DNA of 5,466 nt from Actinomycetes bacterium (GTDB lineage Bacteria; Actinomycetota; Acidimicrobiia; Acidimicrobiales; Microtrichaceae), in contig JAFAFZ010000246.1 of assembly GCA_023423215.1 (NCBI GenBank), forward strand, positions 1-5,466, written 5' to 3'. The translations under genes were made by a program, and so were the position numbers. The notes under the pieces were generated by a model. The model saw nothing but the letters and a program-made list of their open reading frames with translations. It was not told where the DNA came from and did not search any database. Shown in pieces: positions 1-5,207 of the stretch (its first letter is position 1; the number at the start of each line of letters is the position of its first letter).

Positions 1-493
1 CCTCGGCGCGGGCCAGCACCTGGTCGCCGACGGCGACCTCGACCGGCACGGTGCCCTCGGCGGGCAGCTCGAGCGTGCGTCGCAGCACCTCGTCCGGGCG
101 GACCTCGGCCTCGTGCACCACCGTGTCGTCGACGCGGATCGTCGCCTCGTCCGCCGGACCGCCGTCCGTGCCCGCCAGGACCACCGCCTGGCGTGCGCCG
201 CAGCGCTCGACCACGACGGCGGCCGGGCCCTCGGTCCCGCACTCGGAGCGGACCTCCTCCTGCGCGACGACCACGTCACCGGCCTGCACGCGCACCGCCG
301 AGGCGGTGCGGTCGAGCACCGGGACGACCACGGTCGCCACGCCCGACGCAGGCAGGTCGACGGTGCGCAGGTCGACCCGGTCGGCAGCCACCGTCGCCGT
401 CAGCGCACCGTCGCCGACGTTGTGCAGGGACACCACTGCGCCGCCGGCGTCGCAATCGGGTGCGATCGTCGCGACGAGCGGCTGGTCCTCGCA
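1..493 (-). repeat. Two tandem 84-residue protein repeats inside the secreted protein
   Basis: Unit 1 is encoded by 493 down to 242 (residues 152-235) and unit 2 by 241 down to the edge (residues 236-315, incomplete). With a fixed offset of 84 residues and no gaps, the following coincide: C152/C236, C165/C249, the AVV triplet 170-172/254-256, G178/G262, D189/D273, G223-D224/G307-D308, A228/A312 and E231/E315. Counting by eye gives about 19 identities over 80 positions. The units are diverged at the protein level and are not a recent DNA duplication. More copies may continue beyond the edge. Confidence 0.7.
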
Positions 494-946
494 GGTGGAG
501 GGGACCGCAGCAGTGGCGTAGCGGGGCGAACCGGCCGGGTCACCGTCCGCAGCGCCACCCCAGGCGACCTGCGGGGTGACGCGCAGCTCGACCGCGTCGA
601 CGCCCTCGGGCAGCTCGAAGGTGCCCGAGAACGTGAAGTCGTTGTCCTCGCCGAAGTGGCCGTCGTCGACCAGGGTCGACCAGGCCTCGCCGTCGGCGGC
701 CCGGTACTCGACGAGCACCTGCCCGTTGGTCCGCTCCTCCGCGCTGCCCTCGGTCGAGGCCGACGCGATCCAGCTGACGTTGCGGTCGCAGCGCGCCTCG
801 GCGGCGATCCGCCCGTAGTTCGCGCCCGCGGGGGGCGCCAGCACGCCCGCGGCCATGCACCCGAGTCCGAGCACCACGGTGACCCGTCCGACCCATCGAG
901 CCGTGCCGGTGACACCGCGGCGCGTACGCCCCGATCTCGTCCTCAT
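1..946 (-). CDS. Secreted protein with tandem Cys-paired Ig-like repeats, C-terminus cut off by window edge
   Basis: The frame is open for 315 codons from ATG at 946 to the left edge, with no stop. A Shine-Dalgarno GGAAGGAG ends 4 nt before the ATG. Residues 1-42 look like a Sec signal peptide: an Arg-rich n-region to R21, a hydrophobic stretch at about 22-37, then PPAGA with likely cleavage after A42. C30 lies inside the hydrophobic core and does not form a good lipobox. Residues 43-151 form an N-terminal beta-rich domain (C53, aromatic and acidic patches, a WGGAADGDP segment). Residues 152-235 and 236-315 are two copies of an 84-residue unit, each starting with a C-x12-C pair and ending near a GD(V/Q)V motif. 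This suggests small extracellular Ig-like modules, each stabilised by a disulfide. The function is not recognised; an adhesin-like or wall-anchored surface protein is possible, and an LPxTG or membrane anchor could lie off the window. The gene follows the acyl-CoA synthetase by 76 nt on the same strand, so read-through is possible, but no functional link is evident. Confidence 0.82.
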   Translation of the reverse strand, partial: MRTRSGRTRRGVTGTARWVGRVTVVLGLGCMAAGVLAPPAGANYGRIAAEARCDRNVSWIASASTEGSAEERTNGQVLVEYRAADGEAWSTLVDDGHFGEDNDFTFSGTFELPEGVDAVELRVTPQVAWGGAADGDPAGSPRYATAAVPSTCEDQPLVATIAPDCDAGGAVVSLHNVGDGALTATVAADRVDLRTVDLPASGVATVVVPVLDRTASAVRVQAGDVVVAQEEVRSECGTEGPAAVVVERCGARQAVVLAGTDGGPADEATIRVDDTVVHEAEVRPDEVLRRTLELPAEGTVPVEVAVGDQVLARAE

Positions 947-1022
947 CCCGCTCCTTCCGCATCGCCCCAGCGCTGCGCTGCGGGCATTCTGCCAGACGGA
1001 GCGGTGCTCGGTCCGCGACCCC

Positions 1023-2645
1023 CTAGACCTGGATGCCCAGCTCGTCGAGGGCGTACTGGCGCAGGCGCTTGTAGTCGACCTTGGCGTTCGGGGCCCGCCC
1101 GATCGTGTCGATGAACAGCACCCGGCGCGGCGCCTTGTACGCGGCGAGGGACTCCTTGACGTGCTCGATCAGCACGGCGTCGGACGGCTCGGCGCCGGGC
1201 TCGACCTCGACCACCGCCGTGATGGCCTCGCCGAACTTCTCGTCGGGGACGCCGACCACGACGGCGTCGCGCACCTCGGCGTGGGTCTTGAGGACCTCTT
1301 CCACCTCTTCGGGGAAGACCTTCTCGCCGCCGGTGTTGATGCAGACCGACCCCCGGCCGAGCAGCGTGATCGAGCCGTCGGCCTCGACCGTGGCGTAGTC
1401 GCCCGGCATCGAGTACCGGCGACCGTCGCGCTCGATGAACGTCGCGGCGGTCTTCTCGGGGTCCTTGTAGTAGCCGAGCGGCACGTGGCCCGGGATGGCG
1501 ACGCGGCCACGCTCGCCGGATCCGGGCTCGACGTCGCGGCCGTCGTCGGTGATGACCTTCACGTCCGAGCCGAGGTTGAAGTGCGCCGTCTTCTCCTCGG
1601 CGCCCGCCGCGGAGACCGACGAGCCCAGGCCGATGGCCTCGGACGAGGAGAACGAGTCCAGCAGCAGCATGCCGGGGTGGTGGCGCAGCAGGCCCTGCTT
1701 CGCTGCGGTCGACCACATGACGCCCGAGGACGTGATGAGGACGAGGCTCGAGAGGTCCCAGCGGTCCGGCTCGGCGTCGAGCGCCCGGACGATGGGCTTG
1801 GCGAACGCGTCGCCGACGATCGTCAGCGCTCCCACGCCCTCACGCTCGATCGTGTCGAGCAGCTCGACCACGTCGAAGTGCCGGTCCTCGAGCAGCACGA
1901 CCGATCCGGCGGCGCTCAGGTACAGGTTCGCGGTGTACCAGCCGGTGCCGTGCATCAGCGGGCACGCCGGCAGGCCCGGTGCCCCGGGCTCGGCGATCGC
2001 CTCGATCGGCGTGTCGATGCCGACCTCCTCGGGGTCCTGAAGGAACGTCGGGTTGGCGACGCCGTTGACGGCGCGGATCAGGTCGTCCTGGCGCCACATG
2101 ACGCCCTTGGGCATGCCCGTGGTGCCACCGGTGTAGATCATCGTGATGTCGTCACCCGAACGGCCCCAGGGCGCGACCACGCGCTCGGTCTCGGTGGCGA
2201 CGACGTCCTCGTAGGGAACGGCCCACTCGGGGCAGGGGCCCGAGCCGTCGTCGACCCAGAGCCAGTGGCGCACGCCGGGGAGGCGGCCGCGCACGGCGTC
2301 GACCCGCTCGGCGAAGGTGCCGTGGAAGACGACGGCGACGGCGTCCGCGTTGTCCCAGAGGTAGGCGAGCTCCTCGTCCAGGTAGCGGTAGTTGGTGTTC
2401 ACCGGCACCAGGCCCGCCTTGTAGGCGGCGTAGGTGCCCTCCATGTACTCGGGTGCGTTGTACAGGTACAGCGCGACCTTGTCCTGGTGCTGGGCACCGT
2501 GGTCGAGCAGGTAGCGGGCGAGCCCGTCGGCGCGCCGGTCGAACTCCCGCCACGAGTACCGGCGATCGCCCTGCACCTGCGCCTGGGCGTCGGGGAAGCG
2601 GTCCGCGATGCGCTCCCACAGTTCCGCGAAGTTCCAGCCGGCCAT
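1023..2645 (-). CDS. Acyl-CoA synthetase (AMP-forming), FadD19-like
   Basis: This 540-residue ANL-superfamily enzyme would use ATP to convert a carboxylic acid to an acyl-adenylate and then to its CoA thioester in the cytoplasm. Visible motifs are the phosphate-binding loop YTGGTTGMPKG (171-181) followed by VMWRQDD, an A5-type SFSSSEA (331-337), the ribose-binding GDYATVEADGSITLLGR (415-431), the hinge and C-terminal-domain motif GSVCINTGGEKVFPEEVE (432-449), and the A10 lysine in PNAKVDYKRLR (K522). The usual Gly before that Lys is Ala (A521). The length is normal for the family. The pattern TGGTTGxPKGVMWR with NxNYRY (residues 83-88) resembles mycobacterial and rhodococcal FadD19, the ligase for C24-branched sterol side chains; substrate assignment here is inference. 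The ATG start at 2645 has AGGGGG (2657-2652) 6 nt upstream. It is divergent from the acyl-CoA dehydrogenase gene, which suggests shared control. A general long- or medium-chain FadD is the alternative. Confidence 0.93.
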   Translation of the reverse strand: MAGWNFAELWERIADRFPDAQAQVQGDRRYSWREFDRRADGLARYLLDHGAQHQDKVALYLYNAPEYMEGTYAAYKAGLVPVNTNYRYLDEELAYLWDNADAVAVVFHGTFAERVDAVRGRLPGVRHWLWVDDGSGPCPEWAVPYEDVVATETERVVAPWGRSGDDITMIYTGGTTGMPKGVMWRQDDLIRAVNGVANPTFLQDPEEVGIDTPIEAIAEPGAPGLPACPLMHGTGWYTANLYLSAAGSVVLLEDRHFDVVELLDTIEREGVGALTIVGDAFAKPIVRALDAEPDRWDLSSLVLITSSGVMWSTAAKQGLLRHHPGMLLLDSFSSSEAIGLGSSVSAAGAEEKTAHFNLGSDVKVITDDGRDVEPGSGERGRVAIPGHVPLGYYKDPEKTAATFIERDGRRYSMPGDYATVEADGSITLLGRGSVCINTGGEKVFPEEVEEVLKTHAEVRDAVVVGVPDEKFGEAITAVVEVEPGAEPSDAVLIEHVKESLAAYKAPRRVLFIDTIGRAPNAKVDYKRLRQYALDELGIQV

Positions 2646-2692
2646 CGGGATCCCCCTGGTGTCGTCCTCGCCGCCTGGACCGGCGCCGCGTG

Positions 2693-2705
2693 TCGTGGGT
2701 CACGA
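2693..2705. promoter_or_regulatory. Candidate operator, inverted repeat TCGTG-GGT-CACGA
   Basis: This is a perfect 5-bp inverted repeat with a 3-bp spacer in the divergent region, downstream of the predicted minus-strand transcription start. The position suits a repressor site for the acyl-CoA synthetase gene. The arms are short and GC-rich DNA yields such repeats by chance, so this rests mainly on location. Confidence 0.25.
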
Positions 2706-2725
2706 TCGGCCCTCGACGGCTGGGC

Positions 2726-2731
2726 AGTGTA
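2726..2731 (-). promoter_or_regulatory. Candidate -10 box (TACACT) for the acyl-CoA synthetase gene
   Basis: On the minus strand TACACT fits the actinobacterial TANNNT -10 consensus. A start about 7 nt downstream, near 2719, would give a leader of roughly 74 nt carrying the AGGGGG ribosome-binding site. No convincing -35 element is seen 16-18 nt upstream. The palindrome at 2693-2705 would fall just downstream of the transcription start, a position where a repressor could block elongation or initiation. Confidence 0.4.
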
Positions 2732-2808
2732 CGTCAGCGCTCCGGACGCAGGAGAGCGACGCCGGGCTCCGCTGCGGCAGCGCCGCCGCACGGGGACGGG
2801 CGGACCCC

Positions 2809-2821
2809 TACGCTCGCCGCC
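2809..2821 (+). promoter_or_regulatory. Leaderless-type promoter (TACGCT) of the acyl-CoA dehydrogenase gene
   Basis: TACGCT at 2809-2814 matches TANNNT and is followed by 7 nt and then the GTG at 2822. That is the distance expected between a -10 box and the transcription start, so the mRNA would begin at or beside the start codon, as is common in actinobacteria. No Shine-Dalgarno sequence precedes this GTG, in contrast to the AGGGGG and GGAAGGAG sites of the minus-strand genes. No -35 consensus is visible. Confidence 0.5.
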
Positions 2822-4009
2822 GTGGACTTCGAGCTGCCACCCGAGGACGACCCCCGCCGCCGGGAGGTGCGCGACTGGCTCGCCGCACACCCCGACCCCT
2901 CCGGCGTGGACCTGGCCGCCGCGGGCTACGTCGCGCCGCACTGGCCCCGGCCCTACGGCCTGGCCGCGGATCCGATCCACCAGCTGATCATCGACGACGA
3001 GCTGCGCCGGGCACGGGTGCGGCGACCGGCCAACCCGATCGGCATCGGGTGGGCCGGCCCGACGCTGCTCGCGGCCGGCACCGAGGAGCAGCAGCGCCGC
3101 TACCTGCCTCGGCTGCTCAGCGGTGAGGACGTGTGGTGCCAGCTCTTCTCCGAGCCGGGCGCCGGATCGGACCTGGCATCGCTGTCGACGCATGCGGTGC
3201 GCGACGGCGACGAGTGGGTCGTGGACGGTCAGAAGATCTGGACCTCGCTCGGACACCACGCCCGCTACGGCATCCTGATCGCCCGCACCGACGCGGACGA
3301 GCCCAAGCAGCAGGGCATCTCGTACTTCGTCTGCGACATGTCGCTGCCCGGCATCGAGATCCGCCCGATCGTCGAGATGACCGGCGGGCACACCTTCAAC
3401 GAGGTGTTCCTCTCCGACGTGCGCATCCCGGCCGACCAGCTCGTGGGCAGCGTCGGCGAGGGGTGGCGCCTCGCGAAGGTCACGCTGTCGAACGAGCGGG
3501 TGTCGCTGTCCTCGGGCGGCGCGCTGTGGGGGATGGGCCCCGAGGCGGGTGACCTGCTCGACGTCGTGCGCGGCGCCGGTGGCACCGACGACCCGCACCT
3601 GCGGCGGCGCCTCGTCGACCTGTACGTCGAGTCCGAGATCCTGCGGCTGATCCGGCTGCGCACGGTGACCGCCGCCATCGCCGGTCGGCAGCCCGGCCCC
3701 GAGGCGTCGATCCGCAAGGTCCTGGCGGACGAGCACGGCCAGCACATCATGGACGTCGCCAAGGACCTGGCGGGTCCCGGGGGCACGCTCACCGACGTCG
3801 GTCCGCTCGGCACGCCCGTCGCGCTGTGGCACTTCGGGTTCCTGTTCGCGCCGGCGCTCACCATCGGCGGGGGCACCGGCGACGTGCAGCGGAACATCAT
3901 CTCGGAGCGTGTGCTCGGGCTGCCGCACGACGTCGACGTCGAGCAGGGCCGCACCTGGCGCGAGACCCGCAGGTCGGCGGCGCCGGATGCGACGGGGGCA
4001 CCGTCCTGA
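2822..4009 (+). CDS. Acyl-CoA dehydrogenase, FadE-type flavoprotein
   Basis: This 395-residue protein should be an FAD enzyme that forms the trans-2,3-enoyl-CoA and passes electrons to ETF. It shows the usual order: an N-terminal helical domain (about 1-105), the FAD and substrate signature QLFSEPGAGSDLA (107-119), DGQKIWTS (135-142), the beta-domain segment TGGHTFNEVFLSDVRIP (187-203), and the C-terminal helical domain ending in GGGTGDVQRNIISERVLGLP (349-368). The GTG at 2822 was chosen because the protein then starts MDFELPPED, which is family-like, and because it sits 7 nt after a TACGCT box; the open frame reaches further upstream without family-like sequence. The canonical catalytic Glu of MCAD-type enzymes (the E in the YEGT motif) aligns with G350. 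E225 in LSNERVSLS lies where isovaleryl-CoA dehydrogenase and sterol-degrading FadE26-type enzymes keep their base. The stop overlaps the start of the next gene. The substrate is unknown; partnership with the divergent ligase is inferred. Confidence 0.93.
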   Translation: MDFELPPEDDPRRREVRDWLAAHPDPSGVDLAAAGYVAPHWPRPYGLAADPIHQLIIDDELRRARVRRPANPIGIGWAGPTLLAAGTEEQQRRYLPRLLSGEDVWCQLFSEPGAGSDLASLSTHAVRDGDEWVVDGQKIWTSLGHHARYGILIARTDADEPKQQGISYFVCDMSLPGIEIRPIVEMTGGHTFNEVFLSDVRIPADQLVGSVGEGWRLAKVTLSNERVSLSSGGALWGMGPEAGDLLDVVRGAGGTDDPHLRRRLVDLYVESEILRLIRLRTVTAAIAGRQPGPEASIRKVLADEHGQHIMDVAKDLAGPGGTLTDVGPLGTPVALWHFGFLFAPALTIGGGTGDVQRNIISERVLGLPHDVDVEQGRTWRETRRSAAPDATGAPS

Positions 4010-4815
4010 CGGTCCTGGTCACCGGGGGAGCGGGCGTCGTCGCGACCGCCATGGTGCGACACCCGGACGCGTCGCCGGACGTGCACGTCACGCGGCGCCG
4101 ACGCCCGACGCCCGAGGGCGTCCCGGCGCACCCGGTCGACCTGTGCGACGCCGAGGGCGTCGAGCGCCTGTTCGTCGACCTGGCGCCCCGCGTGGTGGTG
4201 CACACGGCGTACACGACCACCTCGCACGACGACATCGTCACGGCCAGCCGCGTGGTCGCCGAGGCGTGCGCCCGCCACGGCGCCGAGCTGGTCCACCTGT
4301 CCACCGAGTCGGTCTTCGACGGGGAGCACGCGCCGTACGCCGAGGACGACGAGCCGACGCCCGTGCACGACTACGGACGTTGGAAGGCCGAGGCCGAGGT
4401 CGCCGTGGCGGCCGCGCTGCCCGAGGTGTGCATCGTGCGCCCCTCGCTCGTGGTGTCGCTGGACCCGCCCGACCCCGGGACGGCACGGGTGCTGTCGGCC
4501 GCGACCGGCGACGACGACCTGGTCCTCTTCGACGACGAGCTGCGCCAGCCGATCCTCGCGGACGACCTGGCCGGCGAGCTGTGGGCGCTGACCCACCTGG
4601 ATGGCGGTGCGCGTGCCGGCGTGTGGCACCTCCCGGGACCCGAGGTGCTGTCGCGTGCGGACCTGGGTCGCCGGCTGTGCGCTCGCGCCGGGCTGGACCC
4701 GCGTGGCCTGCGCAGCGGTCGCCAGCAGGACCACGTCGGTGGACCGCGGCCGCGGGATCTGACGATGCTCGCCGTGCGGCGCGAGGAGCTCGGTCGTCCG
4801 CCCCGACGCATCTGA
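4006..4815 (+). CDS. RmlD-like extended SDR (NAD(P)-dependent sugar or ketone reductase family)
   Basis: This is a 269-residue Rossmann protein of the dTDP-4-dehydrorhamnose reductase-like (RmlD substrate-binding) branch of the extended SDRs. Motifs are the dinucleotide-binding TGGAGVVA (6-13), where the third Gly is Ala, then HTAYTTT (67-72), STESVFDG (99-106) with T100 as the likely active-site Ser/Thr, YGRWK (Y123, K127), QPILADDLA (181-189), GVWHLPGPE (205-213) and a C-terminal RPRDLTML (248-255). The T-Y-K spacing matches RmlD. The family reduces 4-keto sugar nucleotides, but this stand-alone member has no rhamnose genes beside it, so its real substrate is open. No ATG, GTG or TTG in frame lies near the Rossmann start. 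CTG at 4006 gives the normal N-terminus (M)TVLVTGGAG, overlaps the dehydrogenase stop as CTGA, and follows a GGGGG run by 7 nt. Translation is probably coupled to the upstream gene. CTG at 4015 is the alternative. Confidence 0.85.
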   Translation: MTVLVTGGAGVVATAMVRHPDASPDVHVTRRRRPTPEGVPAHPVDLCDAEGVERLFVDLAPRVVVHTAYTTTSHDDIVTASRVVAEACARHGAELVHLSTESVFDGEHAPYAEDDEPTPVHDYGRWKAEAEVAVAAALPEVCIVRPSLVVSLDPPDPGTARVLSAATGDDDLVLFDDELRQPILADDLAGELWALTHLDGGARAGVWHLPGPEVLSRADLGRRLCARAGLDPRGLRSGRQQDHVGGPRPRDLTMLAVRREELGRPPRRI

Positions 4816-4854
4816 GGGGCCGCCACGGATGCGCCCCCGGCGCTGGGCCGTTGG

Positions 4855-4868
4855 TACGGTGTGCCCCG
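4855..4868 (+). promoter_or_regulatory. Leaderless-type promoter (TACGGT) of the small 89-residue gene
   Basis: TACGGT at 4855-4860 fits TANNNT and is followed by 8 nt and then the ATG at 4869, so transcription should start at or one base before the start codon. No Shine-Dalgarno sequence precedes the ATG. The arrangement mirrors the dehydrogenase promoter (TACGCT plus 7 nt). A -35 consensus is not seen. Confidence 0.5.
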
Positions 4869-5138
4869 ATGGCCAAGCAACGAGACGGCGACAAGCTGAA
4901 GTTCCACGAGAAGGTCGTCGCGGCCGTGGACCTGCCCGGTGTTCCCGCCGGCACGCCCGGCAAGGTGACCCTGGTGAACGGGTTCCGCTGGACCCGCTAC
5001 CGCGTCTACTTCGAGAACGGCGCGGACGTCGGTTCGCTGGACCGCTCGCAGCTGGCGCTGCGCAAGGAGTGGACGGGCGTCGCTCCGGCCGAGTCCGGGT
5101 CAGGGACCGCCGGGTCCGACGCCGCCGCCTCGGCCTGA
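4869..5138 (+). CDS. Small basic protein of unknown function, 89 aa
   Basis: The protein is 89 residues, has no signal peptide or membrane segment, and should be cytoplasmic. Residues 1-15 are charged (MAKQRDGDKLKFHEK). Residues 16-68 alternate hydrophobic and polar residues with turns, as in a small beta-barrel: VDLPGVPAGTPGKVTLVNG, then FRWTRYRVYFENG and VGSLDRSQL. The pattern GTPGKVxxVxGF-WTRYRVxFxNG suggests an SH3- or KOW-like fold, which is inference from pattern only. Residues 71-89 are an Ala/Gly/Ser-rich, probably disordered tail. I have no functional family name for it. It starts 53 nt after the SDR gene and has its own leaderless promoter, so it is probably expressed independently of the upstream pair. 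It reads as a real gene because its composition is non-repetitive and tryptophan, tyrosine and phenylalanine cluster in the core. Confidence 0.8.
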   Translation: MAKQRDGDKLKFHEKVVAAVDLPGVPAGTPGKVTLVNGFRWTRYRVYFENGADVGSLDRSQLALRKEWTGVAPAESGSGTAGSDAAASA

Positions 5139-5145
5139 GGCCCAC

Positions 5146-5164
5146 CGCGTCGCCCGTCGACGCG
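5146..5164 (+). terminator. GC-rich hairpin after the small gene, possible terminator without U-tract
   Basis: CGCGTCG (5146-5152) and CGACGCG (5158-5164) are perfect 7-bp inverted arms around a CCCGT loop, starting 8 nt after the stop codon. No T-run follows. Actinobacteria often carry such U-less hairpins downstream of genes, but their terminating ability varies. It could instead be an mRNA 3'-end stabiliser or part of the leader of the following oxidoreductase gene. Confidence 0.35.
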
Positions 5165-5207
5165 ACCGGATCGAACCTGCCGGTCCACCGGCTGCAAGGG
5201 GGATGAC

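Larger units (their letters stand above)
2646..2821. promoter_or_regulatory. Divergent control region between acyl-CoA synthetase and acyl-CoA dehydrogenase
   Basis: This 176-bp stretch separates two divergently transcribed genes of acyl-CoA metabolism. It contains a TACACT -10 candidate for the minus strand (2731-2726), a TACGCT -10 candidate for the plus strand (2809-2814), and two short inverted repeats: TCGTG-GGT-CACGA (2693-2705) and CGCTGC-G-GCAGCG (2770-2782). Neither promoter has a recognisable TTGACA-type -35 element at normal spacing. Divergent pairs like this are often controlled by one regulator, commonly of the TetR family in actinobacterial lipid catabolism, but no regulator gene lies in the window. 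Confidence 0.5.

Noticed and set aside
966..983. CCC-AGCG-CTG-CGCT-GC-GGG hairpin between the acyl-CoA synthetase stop and the secreted protein start
   Set aside because: The stem is short with a bulge and no T-run follows on the minus strand. It is too weak to call a terminator, so the operon status of the two genes stays open.
979..1000. CAGAAT as a possible -10 box for the secreted protein on the minus strand
   Set aside because: The first base deviates from TANNNT and the best -35 match is about half of consensus at 18-nt spacing; not enough for a call.
113..1114. A 333-codon plus-strand open frame across the secreted protein gene
   Set aside because: Arg- and Asp-rich shadow; the opposite strand has a ribosome-binding site, signal peptide and internally repeated domains.
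855..2987. A 710-codon open frame on the plus strand antisense to the acyl-CoA synthetase gene
   Set aside because: It is a GC-skew shadow of the real gene: the translation is low-complexity, rich in Val, Asp, Gly and Arg, and has no recognisable domain, while the opposite strand encodes a complete synthetase.
4816..4837. GGGGC...GCCCC hairpin directly after the SDR stop
   Set aside because: Only a 5-bp stem with a 12-nt loop and no T-run, running into the next promoter; likely chance in GC-rich DNA.
2399..5145. Long minus-strand open frames (509 and 626 codons) opposite the dehydrogenase, SDR and small genes
   Set aside because: The translations are Arg/Pro/Ser-rich with no domain logic and cross several clear genes and promoters on the other strand.
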